Below, in pieces: positions 36,625 through 45,916 of a stretch of 64,000 bases of DNA. Each line of letters begins with the position of its first letter. Position 1 is the first letter of the stretch. The position numbers were made by a program, and so were the translations under genes. The DNA is from JALZKA01 sp963701205 (GTDB lineage: Bacteria; Actinomycetota; Thermoleophilia; Solirubrobacterales; 70-9). The stretch spans positions 1,736,001 through 1,800,000 of the forward strand of contig OY969575.1 in assembly GCA_963701205.1 (NCBI GenBank), in the 5' to 3' direction. The notes under the pieces are model-generated. The model was not told the origin of the DNA, made no database searches, and saw nothing but the letters and a program-made list of their open reading frames with translations.

Positions 36625-36858
36625 CTAGAGCGTCGTGCCGTCGTAGAGCTTCGTCACGGTGACGGCTCCCTTGGGCGCGGCATCAAGGCAAAGCCCGCAA
36701 AGGACGCACTCGTCCTGGTTGGCGTCAACAACCTCCACACCGGACTCCGATGCGGCAAAGATGTCCACCGGGCAAGCGTCGGAGAGCTTTTGGGCGAGCT
36801 CGGGGTCGGAGGCGGCGGAATCCGCGACCTCGACCTTGATGAAGAGCGAGTCAGGCAC
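36625..36858 (-). CDS. Single-cluster [4Fe-4S] ferredoxin
   Basis: The protein has 77 residues. C51-x2-C54-x2-C57 supplies three ligands and C29-P the fourth; the Cys that would normally follow in CxxxCP is Ala61-Pro62. This leaves one [4Fe-4S] cluster. It overlaps the sucD stop by eight bases, so it is translated with the CoA ligase genes. The redox partner is not evident. Confidence 0.85.
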   Translation of the reverse strand: MPDSLFIKVEVADSAASDPELAQKLSDACPVDIFAASESGVEVVDANQDECVLCGLCLDAAPKGAVTVTKLYDGTTL

Positions 36859-37762
36859 CCAGCGCCTCCTTCACCTTGTCGGGGATGTGATCAATCCGCT
36901 CGACCACGGGGATCCCCGAGGCCTCGAGGCGCGCGATCTTCTCGGTCGCTGAATCCTCCTTGCCCTCGACGATGGTGCCGGCGTGGCCGAAGCTCATGCC
37001 CTGCATCTCCTCGTCGTCCATGAACTTGCCTGCCATGAAGGCAACGATTGGCAGGCGCGAGTTGGCCTCCTCGCGCCAATCGACCAGCTCGGCCTCCATG
37101 CGGCCGCCCGGCTCGGTGTAGATCACGATCGCCTCAGTTTGCTCGTCGGCTTCGAAGTAGGGCATTAGCTCCGCGTAGGTGGAGCCGATGATCGCGTCGC
37201 CCCCGATCGAAACGGCCGTGGAAACACCGAGGCCGGCGGCGGTCAGCGAGGACGAGATCTCGGTGGTCATCCCGCCGGAGCGGCTCATCACACCGACGGG
37301 GCCGGGGGAGTAGGCCTTGGCGGCGTCCTTGGCGGGGCCGCCGATTCCGCCCATCTTGCAAACGCCGGGGACGATCAGGCCAAGGCAGTTGGGGCCGATG
37401 ATCCGGGCACCGCGCAAGTTCGCGAGTTCAACCATCTCGGCGACATCGCGTCGCGGGATCCGCTCGGTGACGATCACGATCAGCTTGATGTCGTTTTCGA
37501 TGGCCTCCATCACCGCGTCCTTGGTGAACGCGGGCGGGACCGTCACGACCGCGCCGTCGATCGGCCCGCCGTGGTGCTCGACGGCCTGCTCGACCGTGTC
37601 CCACACGGGGACGCCGTGGACCTCGCGGCCCTTGCGCCCGGGGGTGACCCCGCCCACGATCTTCGAGCCGTAATCGATGCACTCGCGGGTCAGGTTCACG
37701 GCCTCGCGGCCGGTGATGCCTTGGACGATGAAGGTGAAGTCCTTGTTGAGCAGGATGCTCAT
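36851..37762 (-). CDS. sucD: Succinate-CoA ligase-like alpha subunit
   Basis: The protein has 303 residues from ATG 37762, which overlaps the sucC stop by four bases. It has the CoA-binding Rossmann motif IVQGITGREA, NCLGLIVPG, VGVMSRSGGMTTEISSSL, and the phospho-His loop SFGHAGTIVEG. It forms the NDP-forming CoA ligase with the beta subunit upstream. Succinyl-CoA is the default substrate. Malate-CoA ligase (MtkB) and citryl-CoA synthetase share the fold, so the neighbouring malyl-CoA lyase leaves this open. Confidence 0.85.
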   Translation of the reverse strand: MSILLNKDFTFIVQGITGREAVNLTRECIDYGSKIVGGVTPGRKGREVHGVPVWDTVEQAVEHHGGPIDGAVVTVPPAFTKDAVMEAIENDIKLIVIVTERIPRRDVAEMVELANLRGARIIGPNCLGLIVPGVCKMGGIGGPAKDAAKAYSPGPVGVMSRSGGMTTEISSSLTAAGLGVSTAVSIGGDAIIGSTYAELMPYFEADEQTEAIVIYTEPGGRMEAELVDWREEANSRLPIVAFMAGKFMDDEEMQGMSFGHAGTIVEGKEDSATEKIARLEASGIPVVERIDHIPDKVKEALGA

Positions 37763-38961
37763 TTGATCTTCGCCACGGCCGTTCCCGCCGCCTCCCACAT
37801 GGAGACGGACCGGTCGTTGAACTCGATCCCGTACTTGCCGAGGATCTTCGCGCCCTCGTCCTCCCAGGCGCCGGGAATGCGGAAGACGGCGATCGTCTCG
37901 GCCGGATCTTTGCCGAGTTCAAGGCAGGCCGCGATGACGCCGCGGGCGACGATGTCAACCCGTGTGTTCGAGACGATCGACATCATCACGGCGATCTTCT
38001 CGACGCCGTCCTTCTTCAGAACCTCCATCGCAAGGCCCTTCGACTTGGCCACCGACGGGTTGCCCCCGATCTCGGCGTAATTGGCGGGCTTGCCGCCCTG
38101 GGAGCGAACCGCGTCAGTGAGCGTCAACGAGCCGCCGCCGGCGCCGATCACCAGGCCCAGGTTGCCGTGAAAGCCGTGATCCTTGCCCTGGATGACGCCG
38201 CGGTGGTCGGCGGCGTCGATCGCCTTGACGTTGCGCTCGAAATCGGACGGCTCGTAGAGCTCGCGCGGCTCATCGAGATCGACGCCGATCTCCTGCAGCA
38301 TCTTCTTGTGACGGCCGACCGCTTCGTCTTCCATCTCCATGTGGGCATCGAGGGCGACGAACGAGCCGTCCGTCAGACGCGCCACGGGGTTGATTTCGGC
38401 CAACGTCATGTCGTAGTCGCGCTGCAACCGGGCCAGGCGGGCGAGGATCATTGTGGCCTTGTTGAGCTCAGACCCGCTCATTCCGCAGCGCGCGACGGTC
38501 TCTTTGGCCTGGAAGTCCTGGATGGGGTGGAGGTTGGAGAGGTGGCCGCGGCCGACGTGGTCCGGGTGCTCCTCTGCGACCTGCTCGATGTCGATTCCAC
38601 CCATATCGGAAAAGAGCATCATCGGCCGCTTGGCGCGTCCGTCCCAAAGAACCGCGGCGTAGTACTCCTGCGCAACTTCGGCCTTCGGGTCAACGAGGAC
38701 CCCGACCGGCATGTGGCCGCCGATCTCAAGCTCCAGGATCGCGGCCGCGTGGTCGGCTGCCTCATCGGGTGTGTCGGCGAACTTGACGCCGCCGGCCTTC
38801 ATCCGGCCGCCGGTCAGGACCTGTGACTTGATTACGGTCGCGCCCCCGATCTCCTCAGCGGCCTTCCGTGCTTCGTCGGCGGTCGTGCAAAATCCGTACT
38901 TGGTGACCGGAATTCCGGCCCTCTCGACGATGCGGCGTGATTCGAATTCGTAGAAGCGCAT
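37759..38961 (-). CDS. sucC: Succinate-CoA ligase-like beta subunit
   Basis: The protein has 400 residues from ATG 38961; a longer frame extends upstream without support. The N-terminal ATP-grasp domain starts MRFYEFESRRIVERAGIPVT, which departs from the usual MNLHEYQAK opening, and continues KSQVLTGGRMKAGGV and DYDMTLAEINPVARL. The C-terminal CoA-ligase domain has LVIGAGGGSLTLTD. It is first in an operon with sucD, ferredoxin, acs and an MFS gene, and divergent from pckG across 180 bases. Confidence 0.85.
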   Translation of the reverse strand: MRFYEFESRRIVERAGIPVTKYGFCTTADEARKAAEEIGGATVIKSQVLTGGRMKAGGVKFADTPDEAADHAAAILELEIGGHMPVGVLVDPKAEVAQEYYAAVLWDGRAKRPMMLFSDMGGIDIEQVAEEHPDHVGRGHLSNLHPIQDFQAKETVARCGMSGSELNKATMILARLARLQRDYDMTLAEINPVARLTDGSFVALDAHMEMEDEAVGRHKKMLQEIGVDLDEPRELYEPSDFERNVKAIDAADHRGVIQGKDHGFHGNLGLVIGAGGGSLTLTDAVRSQGGKPANYAEIGGNPSVAKSKGLAMEVLKKDGVEKIAVMMSIVSNTRVDIVARGVIAACLELGKDPAETIAVFRIPGAWEDEGAKILGKYGIEFNDRSVSMWEAAGTAVAKIK

Positions 38962-39140
38962 GGTGGTTGCGGGTCTGACCCAGCGGCGCGGAACCTTATA
39001 AGACGGCCCTCGGGCCACCGGCCGAAAACGTCACGTATGGGCCGTTTGTCAAGCTAATGGCAGCTCGACGGCCCCTCGTTTGTCGCCGTCCGCCACAATC
39101 CCTGCCGCCCAGGCAGTAAATCAAGGAGACGACACAAAAA

Positions 39141-40955
39141 GTGAGCGAGACCGTGACCACGTCCGACGCGCCGACGACGAACTCGAGGCTGACCGCCTGG
39201 GTCGAGTCAATCGCCGGCCTCACCGAGCCCGAATCGATTCACTGGTGCGACGGCTCGGCGGACGAATACGACCGGCTCTGCCAGGAACTTGTTGACGCAG
39301 GCACGTTCAAGCGTCTCGCTGACGCCAAGCGACCGAACTCGTACCTCGCCTGGTCGGACCCCTCCGATGTCGCTCGCGTCGAGGACCGCACCTACATCTG
39401 CGCGGCAACCGCCGAAGAAGCAGGGCCGAACAACAACTGGCGTGAACCGGCCGAGATGCGGGCTGAGATGAACGTCCTTTTCAAGGGGGCGATGAAGGGC
39501 CGCACGATGTACGTGGTCCCGTTTTCGATGGGCCCCCTGGGCTCGGACAAGTCCCATGTCGGCGTGCAGTTGACGGACTCGGCCTACGTCGCCGTGTCAA
39601 TGCGGATCATGACCCGGATGGGGACCGGTGCCCTGGACGCGCTCGGGGCCGACGGCGAGTTTGTTCCCTGCGTGCACTCGGTGGGTGCGCCGCTGGCGCC
39701 GGGTGCAAAGGACACCTCCTGGCCGACCAACGCCGATGTCAAGTACATCGTCCACTACCCGGACACGCGCGAGATCTGGAGCTACGGCTCCGGCTACGGC
39801 GGCAACGCCCTGCTCGGCAAGAAGTGCTTTGCGTTGCGGATCGCGTCGGTAATGGCGCGCGACGAGGGCTGGATGGCCGAGCACATGCTGATTCTGAAAC
39901 TGACCTCGCCCGAGGGCAAGGTCAAGTACGTCACCGGAGCCTTCCCCTCGGCCTGCGGCAAGACCAACCTGGCGATGCTGATTCCGACCCTGGAGGGCTG
40001 GACGGTCGAGACCGTTGGCGACGATATCGCCTGGATGAAGTTTGGCGAGGACGGCCGCCTTTACGCGATCAACCCCGAGGCTGGCTTCTTTGGCGTCGCG
40101 CCCGGCACCGGCTACAAGACCAACCCGAACGCGATGGACGCGATCTCCCGGGACACGATCTTCACCAACACGGCGCTTACGGATGACGGCGACGTCTGGT
40201 GGGAAGGAATGACGTCGGAGCCACCACCTCACGCCATTGACTGGCACGGGAAGGAGTGGACCCCTGACTCGGAGGCGCCCGCGGCCCATCCCAACGCACG
40301 CTTCACGGTCTCCGCTGCGCAAGCGCCGTCGATTGCATCCGAGTGGGAAGACCCCGCAGGCGTTCCGATCGACGCCTTCCTGTTCGGTGGGCGTCGCGCC
40401 TCAGGGGTTCCCCTGGTGCGTGAGGCGTTCGATTGGGAGCACGGCGTCTTCATGGGGGCGACGATGAGCTCCGAGCAGACGGCGGCTGCGTTCGGCGCCG
40501 TTGGTCAACTGCGCTTTGACCCCTACGCCATGCTGCCGTTTGCCGGCTACAACCTTGGCGATTACATGGCCCACTGGCTTGCGATCGGTGAACAGGCGGA
40601 CGCGGGCAAACTCCCCAAGGTCTTCCATGTCAACTGGTTTCGCAAGGACGCCGACGGCGACTTCCTGTGGCCCGGATTCGGCGAGAACAGCCGCGTCCTC
40701 GAGTGGGTGTTTCGTCGTTGCGAGGGCGAAGGTGAGGCCGTCGCAACGCCGATTGGCCTCGTTCCCGCTGCGGGCGAGATCAACACCGACGGCCTCGATA
40801 TCGCGCCGGAGGCGATGACCGAACTCACGACCGTTGACGAGGCGGCGCTTCGCGGTGAGGTTCCGCAGATCGAGGAGTACCTGGCCACCTATGGCGACCA
40901 CCTCCCACAGGCAGTAAGCGACCAGCTGGAAGCACTGAAGTCGAAGCTGGGCTGA
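39141..40955 (+). CDS. pckG: Phosphoenolpyruvate carboxykinase, GTP-dependent
   Basis: This 604-residue protein converts oxaloacetate and GTP to PEP, the first committed gluconeogenic step. It has the kinase P-loop AFPSACGKTNLAML, the PEP-binding YGSGYGGNALLGKKCFALR, and the Mn2+-site region VGDDIAWMKFG. The length is typical of the GTP class. The start is GTG 39141 with AAGGAGA about 11 bases upstream. Its position next to sucCD and the ethylmalonyl-CoA genes fits C4-to-sugar flow. Confidence 0.96.
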   Translation: MSETVTTSDAPTTNSRLTAWVESIAGLTEPESIHWCDGSADEYDRLCQELVDAGTFKRLADAKRPNSYLAWSDPSDVARVEDRTYICAATAEEAGPNNNWREPAEMRAEMNVLFKGAMKGRTMYVVPFSMGPLGSDKSHVGVQLTDSAYVAVSMRIMTRMGTGALDALGADGEFVPCVHSVGAPLAPGAKDTSWPTNADVKYIVHYPDTREIWSYGSGYGGNALLGKKCFALRIASVMARDEGWMAEHMLILKLTSPEGKVKYVTGAFPSACGKTNLAMLIPTLEGWTVETVGDDIAWMKFGEDGRLYAINPEAGFFGVAPGTGYKTNPNAMDAISRDTIFTNTALTDDGDVWWEGMTSEPPPHAIDWHGKEWTPDSEAPAAHPNARFTVSAAQAPSIASEWEDPAGVPIDAFLFGGRRASGVPLVREAFDWEHGVFMGATMSSEQTAAAFGAVGQLRFDPYAMLPFAGYNLGDYMAHWLAIGEQADAGKLPKVFHVNWFRKDADGDFLWPGFGENSRVLEWVFRRCEGEGEAVATPIGLVPAAGEINTDGLDIAPEAMTELTTVDEAALRGEVPQIEEYLATYGDHLPQAVSDQLEALKSKLG

Positions 40956-40967
40956 CCCCCGCCCGAC

Positions 40968-42641
40968 TTAGCTTGAAAACGCGCCGAGGAGTTTCGGCGC
41001 GACCTGCTTTTTGCGGCTCATCACCGTCGGGAGTGGCAACGACCCGTTTTCGATCTGCGCGCCGAACGCCCGCTCAACCGGACCGGCGTCGCCCGCAACC
41101 AGGAGGTCAGTCCCCTTGCTGACGATGTCGGTGACCATCAGCGCGGCAAGCGCGTGGCCGCTGGACTCGCGCATGCGCTCGAGCGCGTCGCGTAGCTCGG
41201 TGGCGCGGTCGAGGAGTCCCTTGCCGACGACTTCGATTTGAGCGATAGCGATCGTCTCGCCCGTTGGCAGTTGGTACTCCTTCGCGTCGCGCCCGACAAT
41301 CTCGTCGGCCGGAACGTCGGTCACGTCCGAGCCGGATTCAAACATCTCGCCGCCGAACTCCATGGCGTCAACGTCAAGTGCGCGCTCGAGGAACTCGACA
41401 ACCACACGGTCGCGATCGGTCGTTGTCGGCGAGTTCAGGAGGACCGTGTCCGAGAGCACTGCGGCGAGCAGCATCCCCGCCGCTGGACGGCTGGGTTCCA
41501 TTCCGTTTTGGCGAAAGCGCTCGACGACAAGCGTCGATGTCGATCCGACGGGGTCGAAGGTGGCGGTGACGGGAACCTTCGTCTCGATCGAGCCAATGTG
41601 GTGGTGATCGAGGATCTCGACGATCTCTGCCTGCTCAACGCCGGGCACCGATTGGGCCTGCTCGGCGTGATCGACAAGTAGGACACGGCGCAACCGGGGC
41701 GAGACGAGGTCGGAGCGGGTCACAAGGCCCACGGGTTTGCCGGCGCGGTCCACGGCAACCGCCGCGCGGTAGTGGACATCCTTGATCTCGTCCGAGATCT
41801 CAGAAACGAGGTCATCCGGATCAACGGTCAGGGGCTCGCGGTCGGCGAGCGCCCGGCAGGGCGCCGCCAGCGTGATCATGCGGCTCGACACGTAGCTGTC
41901 GAGTGGACTGACGACGACGCTGGCGCCCTGATTTGCGGCAAGGTCGAGGATTTCCTGAGCCGGCCGGACCCCGTTGGAAGCAACCAGCAGCGCTGCGCCG
42001 AGCTCGATTGCCTGGCGTTGGGCATCGTCGCGGTTGCCGACGACGACGACATCGCCCTCGGCGATCTTCGAGTCGGAATGCTCTGGGTCGATCGAGTGGA
42101 CCCACACCCGGCCCTCGATCTGCCGGTCCGTGCCGCCGACCAGCTCGCCATCGAGAACTTCGACGATCTTGGCGACGGTCGTCGGAGCATCGACGAGCGT
42201 TGACGTGGTGCGCGATTCACGGATGTAGCGGTGGGCGAGTGCGCGCTCGGTCATCACGCCGATCAGGCGGGCATCCGAGTCAACGATCGGGACGATGTCC
42301 AGGTTCTCGCGCGCCATGGTCAACCCGACGGAGCGGACCGGCTCGTCACCGCCGGCAATCGGAAATGCCTCGCGCATCACGTCGCGGACTCGCAAGAAGA
42401 CGTGGTTCATCAGCTCCGGTCGCCCGGCGCCGCTGCGCTCAAGAGCCCACTCCGTCTGGGCGTTGAGCTCCCCGAGGCGGACCGGTACGTACTCGTTGCC
42501 GCCATCCACCCGGCTCTTGAGCTCGGCATAGCCGATTGCCGACGCGATCGAGTCGAGGTCTGGATTGCGGTGGCCGGTGACGTAGATGCGGCGTCGTTTG
42601 ACGATCTCGTGCGTCTGGGTCACGTGGACATCATCGGCCAT
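40968..42641 (-). CDS. ppaC: Family II inorganic pyrophosphatase with CBS and DRTGG domains
   Basis: This 557-residue Mn2+-dependent enzyme hydrolyses pyrophosphate. DHH-domain motifs are split around an insert: GHRNPDLDSIAS (residues 23-34) and LDHHHIG with its Mn ligands. CBS repeats and a DRTGG-like domain lie between (about 85-330) and would sense adenine nucleotides. The C-terminal DHHA2 domain contains the MSRKKQ motif. It is the last gene of mcl-thioesterase-ppaC, overlapping the thioesterase by one base. Confidence 0.92.
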   Translation of the reverse strand: MADDVHVTQTHEIVKRRRIYVTGHRNPDLDSIASAIGYAELKSRVDGGNEYVPVRLGELNAQTEWALERSGAGRPELMNHVFLRVRDVMREAFPIAGGDEPVRSVGLTMARENLDIVPIVDSDARLIGVMTERALAHRYIRESRTTSTLVDAPTTVAKIVEVLDGELVGGTDRQIEGRVWVHSIDPEHSDSKIAEGDVVVVGNRDDAQRQAIELGAALLVASNGVRPAQEILDLAANQGASVVVSPLDSYVSSRMITLAAPCRALADREPLTVDPDDLVSEISDEIKDVHYRAAVAVDRAGKPVGLVTRSDLVSPRLRRVLLVDHAEQAQSVPGVEQAEIVEILDHHHIGSIETKVPVTATFDPVGSTSTLVVERFRQNGMEPSRPAAGMLLAAVLSDTVLLNSPTTTDRDRVVVEFLERALDVDAMEFGGEMFESGSDVTDVPADEIVGRDAKEYQLPTGETIAIAQIEVVGKGLLDRATELRDALERMRESSGHALAALMVTDIVSKGTDLLVAGDAGPVERAFGAQIENGSLPLPTVMSRKKQVAPKLLGAFSS

Positions 42642-43048
42642 CAGGACTCAAATCGGCGCAACGCTTCACGCACGGGCGCAGGGATCGGAGTTTTGACGCG
42701 GGACTTCGGATCGACCACCACATGCCGGACCTCGACCTCGGCGACTGTCTCGCCGCCGCGCTCCATCGCAACCCTCGTGGTGGTTGAGGTCTCGCCGATT
42801 CGGATCAGTGAAGTCACCAACTCGAACTCCTCGTCGAAGGTGAGCGGCGCCAAGAATCGAAGCTCGGCGGCGGCGACGACCATATCGATTCCGTGGTCGT
42901 CCATCGGCACCTGCCAGCCACCGAACGCCTCTCGGTACAGCTCAGTGACCGCGATATCGGCATAGGTCAGGTAGTTGGCGTTGAAGACGATGCCCTGCGG
43001 GTCGCACTCGTTGTAGCGAACCCGCAGCGGATGGCGAAAGGCGGGCAC
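42641..43048 (-). CDS. Acyl-CoA thioesterase, hot-dog fold (4HBT/FadM type)
   Basis: The protein has 135 residues. The active-site segment RYNECDPQGIVFNANYLTY places the catalytic Asp at residue 16, as in 4-hydroxybenzoyl-CoA thioesterase and FadM. It follows the malyl-CoA lyase gene by 12 bases and overlaps ppaC by one. Its substrate could be a CoA ester of that pathway, for example malyl-CoA, but this is inference from position only. Confidence 0.88.
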   Translation of the reverse strand: MPAFRHPLRVRYNECDPQGIVFNANYLTYADIAVTELYREAFGGWQVPMDDHGIDMVVAAAELRFLAPLTFDEEFELVTSLIRIGETSTTTRVAMERGGETVAEVEVRHVVVDPKSRVKTPIPAPVREALRRFES

Positions 43049-43060
43049 CGCGAATCCGTC

Positions 43061-44110
43061 TTAGAACCCGTACGCGGCCTTCAGATCCGGATCCTTTTCG
43101 GCCAGCATCTCGGCTAGCTCAACCATCACCTTGCACTGCTTCCAGGTGGCGTCGTCCTGCATCTTGCCGTCGATCATGTGGACGCCGCGGCCGTCGGGGA
43201 TCGCCTCGATCACCTTCTTGGCGAAGAGGACCTCGTCCGGGTCGGGGCTAAACACTTTCTTTGCGATCTCGATCTGAACGGGGTGTAGCGACCAGGCGCC
43301 GACGCAGCCGAGCAGGAAGGCGGCGCGGAACTGGGCCTCGCAGCCCTTGACGTCCTTGATGTCGCCGTACGGTCCGTAGAAGGGCAACAGCCCGGCTGAT
43401 GTGCAGGCATCGACCATGCGGGCGATCGAGTAGTGCCATGGGTCCTGCTGAGCGGTAGCGCGTGGTGCCTCCGGATCGTCTGAATCCGGGTCGTTGATGA
43501 CCAGATAGCCAGGGTGGCCGCCGCCAACCCTCGTCGTCTTCATCCGCCGTGACGCCGCAAGGTCAGCCGGCCCAAAGCTCATCCCCTGCATGCGCGGGCT
43601 CGCGCAGGCGATCTCCTCCAAATTGACGACCCCTTGGGCGGTCTCCAGGATCGCGTGCACGAGGATCGGCTTGTCGAGCCCGGCCTTGGCCTCGAGCTGG
43701 GCAAGCAGGCGATCGACGTAATGGATGTCCCAGGCGCCCTCGACCTTCGGGACCATGATGACGCTGAGCTTGTCGCCGATCTCGCTGACCAGCGTTGTCA
43801 GATCGTCGAGGACCCAAGGACTCTCAAGGGAGTTGACGCGCGTCCAAAGCGCCGTCTCGCCGAAATCCACTTCCTTGGCAACACGAACCAGACCTTCGCG
43901 GGCTGCTTCCTTTTTGTCAACGGGTACGGCGTCCTCGAGGTTGCCGAGCAGGATGTCGGCCTGCTTCGCCATATCCGGAACCTTGGCCGCCATCTTCTCG
44001 TTTGAGGCGTCGAAGAAGTGGATCATGCGCGAGGGCCCGAAGGGGACCTCCGAAACCGGATCCGGGGCGCCGATCGCCATTGGCTTGACGAAGTCACGCG
44101 GGTTTCTCAA
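43061..44110 (-). CDS. mcl1: L-malyl-CoA / beta-methylmalyl-CoA lyase (HpcH/HpaI, CitE-like)
   Basis: This is a 349-residue Mg2+-dependent TIM-barrel enzyme. Recognisable parts are ILLGNLEDAVPVDKKEAAR, VPKVEG, the metal ligand Glu in HAILETAQGV and Asp in MSFGPADLAASRRM, then DPWHYSIARMVDAC and GPYGDIKDVKG. The later segments match malyl-CoA lyases rather than generic CitE. In the ethylmalonyl-CoA pathway it cleaves beta-methylmalyl-CoA to glyoxylate and propionyl-CoA and makes malyl-CoA from acetyl-CoA and glyoxylate. It heads a three-gene operon. Confidence 0.85.
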   Translation of the reverse strand: MRNPRDFVKPMAIGAPDPVSEVPFGPSRMIHFFDASNEKMAAKVPDMAKQADILLGNLEDAVPVDKKEAAREGLVRVAKEVDFGETALWTRVNSLESPWVLDDLTTLVSEIGDKLSVIMVPKVEGAWDIHYVDRLLAQLEAKAGLDKPILVHAILETAQGVVNLEEIACASPRMQGMSFGPADLAASRRMKTTRVGGGHPGYLVINDPDSDDPEAPRATAQQDPWHYSIARMVDACTSAGLLPFYGPYGDIKDVKGCEAQFRAAFLLGCVGAWSLHPVQIEIAKKVFSPDPDEVLFAKKVIEAIPDGRGVHMIDGKMQDDATWKQCKVMVELAEMLAEKDPDLKAAYGF

Positions 44111-44179
44111 CGAAGTTCTCCTGTTCGAGGGACGAGAGCAAGCAGAACGCTAACGAACTGCCGTGTCATCCTGCCGGGC

Positions 44180-44641
44180 GTGGACCATAAGGATGAATTT
44201 TTGATCCGAGCGGCGAGGCCAGACGAGGTTGCGCGGCTGATCCCGCTTTACGACTGGCTCTTCGCTGCGCCCGGCTCCGTGCCGGCGCAGTGGGACGAGC
44301 GGCGAGCCGCGGTCGCGCTCGCTCAGGCGATCGAATCCCACGACGCCGTGGTGCTGGTCGCCGACCAGGATGGAACCCTGGTCGGCATCCTGACTGGGTA
44401 CATGGATTTGCACTCGGTTCGCTACGGGTACCGCGCCTGGGTGGAGGATCTGGCCGTGGACCCGGCGCGGCGCTCCGGCGGGGTCGGCAAGGCGTTGCTG
44501 GATGCGGCAAAGGCGTGGGCGCGCGAGCGAGGCGCGACCCACCTGGAACTCGATTCGGGCCACGCGAGGCCCGATGCCCACCGCTTCTATGAGCGCGAGG
44601 AGCCGGACTGGGGCGGGCTGTCGTATGCCTGGGAGCTCTAG
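44180..44641 (+). CDS. GNAT family N-acetyltransferase
   Basis: The protein has 153 residues from GTG 44180. The acetyl-CoA-binding segment is VEDLAVDPARRSGGVGKALLDAAKAWARE (R/Q-x-x-G-x-G/A in outline), followed by LELDSGHARPDAHRFYERE. The substrate is unknown. It is divergent from mcl1 and lies 51 bases upstream of the acyl-CoA dehydrogenase gene. Confidence 0.85.
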   Translation: MDHKDEFLIRAARPDEVARLIPLYDWLFAAPGSVPAQWDERRAAVALAQAIESHDAVVLVADQDGTLVGILTGYMDLHSVRYGYRAWVEDLAVDPARRSGGVGKALLDAAKAWARERGATHLELDSGHARPDAHRFYEREEPDWGGLSYAWEL

Positions 44642-44692
44642 CCGCATCGCCGATATCCTTCTGCGCCCCCGACTTCCCGAGAAACAGGAGCC

Positions 44693-45901
44693 ATGAGCAC
44701 AGCCACCGAGACCTACCAGGAACTGACCGACGAACAGCAGGCGATCATCGAGATGGTCCGCCAGTTCGCCGACAACGAGATCATTCCCAACGCCGAGGAA
44801 TACGACCACGAGGACAAGTTCCCGGAGCCGATCGTCGAGCAGATGAAGGAGCTCGGCCTGTTCGGGGTCACGATCCCGGAGGAGTACGGCGGGATGGGGC
44901 TCGACTTGGCGACCTACGCCTTGATCGTCGAAGAGCTGTCGCGTGGCTGGATCTCGATCTCAGGGGTCGTCAACACCCATTTCATCGGCTCGTACCTGCT
45001 GATGAAGTTCGGCACCGACGAGCAGAAGGAGTACTTCCTGCCGAAGATGGCAACCGGGGAGATCCGCGCTGCGTTCAGCCTTTCCGAGCCCGAAGTCGGA
45101 TCCGACGTACAGGGGATCAAGTCCACGGCGAAGCAGGACGGCGAGCACTGGGTCATCGACGGTCAGAAGATGTGGGTCACCAACGGGCTCGGCTCCAGCG
45201 TCGTCTTCGTCCTGGTCAAGACCGACACCAAGGCCGATCCGCCCTACAAGGGCATGACCTGCTTCATCACGGAGAAGGAGGCCTGGGCGGAGAAGAACGA
45301 GGGCGAGTTCGCGGGCCTGGATGTGCCGCCGAAGATCAAGAAGATGGGCTACAAGGGCGTCGAGTCCACCGAGCTGATCTACGACGGCTACCGCTGTCCT
45401 GAAAACCGGATCCTCGGCGGTCCCGAGGGAATCGGCCAGGGCTTCAAGCAGATGATGGACGCGCTTGAGGTCGGTCGGGTCAACGTCGCGGCTCGCGGCG
45501 TGGGCATTGCCCAGCGCGCGCTGGAGCTGGCGCTCGCCTACTCACAGGAGCGCAAGACCTTCGGCAAGCCGATCGCCCAACACCAGGCGATCCAGTTCAA
45601 GCTCGCCGATATGGCGACGAAGATCGAGGCGGCTCGACTGGTGACGCGCAAGGCCGCGCGGATGAAGGACGCCGGCGTCCGTTCCGACCTCGAGGCCGGA
45701 ATGGCGAAGCTGCTCGCATCCGAGACGGGCAAGGAGTGCGTCGAGGAGTCCTTCCGGATCCACGGTGGATACGGGTACTCGAAGGAGTACGAGATCGAGC
45801 GCCTCTATCGCGATGCGCCGCTGCTTTTGATCGGCGAGGGCACGTCCGAGATCCAGCGCATGGTGATCGGCAAGAAGCTGCTCGAGCGGCACAAGGCCTA
45901 G
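44693..45901 (+). CDS. Acyl-CoA dehydrogenase (candidate methylsuccinyl-CoA dehydrogenase)
   Basis: This is a 402-residue FAD enzyme. It has AFSLSEPEVGSDVQGIKSTA (FAD and substrate), MWVTNG, the CoA-side segment ARGVGIAQRALELAL, and the catalytic-Glu region HGGYGYSKEYEIERLYRDA. AGGAG lies three bases before ATG 44693. Sequence alone says short/branched-chain acyl-CoA dehydrogenase. Location between malyl-CoA lyase and MaoC hydratase suggests oxidation of methylsuccinyl-CoA to mesaconyl-CoA, though the proteobacterial enzyme carries an extra N-terminal domain that is absent here. Confidence 0.9.
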   Translation: MSTATETYQELTDEQQAIIEMVRQFADNEIIPNAEEYDHEDKFPEPIVEQMKELGLFGVTIPEEYGGMGLDLATYALIVEELSRGWISISGVVNTHFIGSYLLMKFGTDEQKEYFLPKMATGEIRAAFSLSEPEVGSDVQGIKSTAKQDGEHWVIDGQKMWVTNGLGSSVVFVLVKTDTKADPPYKGMTCFITEKEAWAEKNEGEFAGLDVPPKIKKMGYKGVESTELIYDGYRCPENRILGGPEGIGQGFKQMMDALEVGRVNVAARGVGIAQRALELALAYSQERKTFGKPIAQHQAIQFKLADMATKIEAARLVTRKAARMKDAGVRSDLEAGMAKLLASETGKECVEESFRIHGGYGYSKEYEIERLYRDAPLLLIGEGTSEIQRMVIGKKLLERHKA

Positions 45902-45916
45902 GTCGCCGCCGAGCGG

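Noticed and set aside
40980..41001. CGCGCCGA/TCGGCGCG hairpin as pckG terminator
   Set aside because: It lies inside the end of the converging pyrophosphatase coding sequence and has no T-tract, so it cannot be told from codon constraint.
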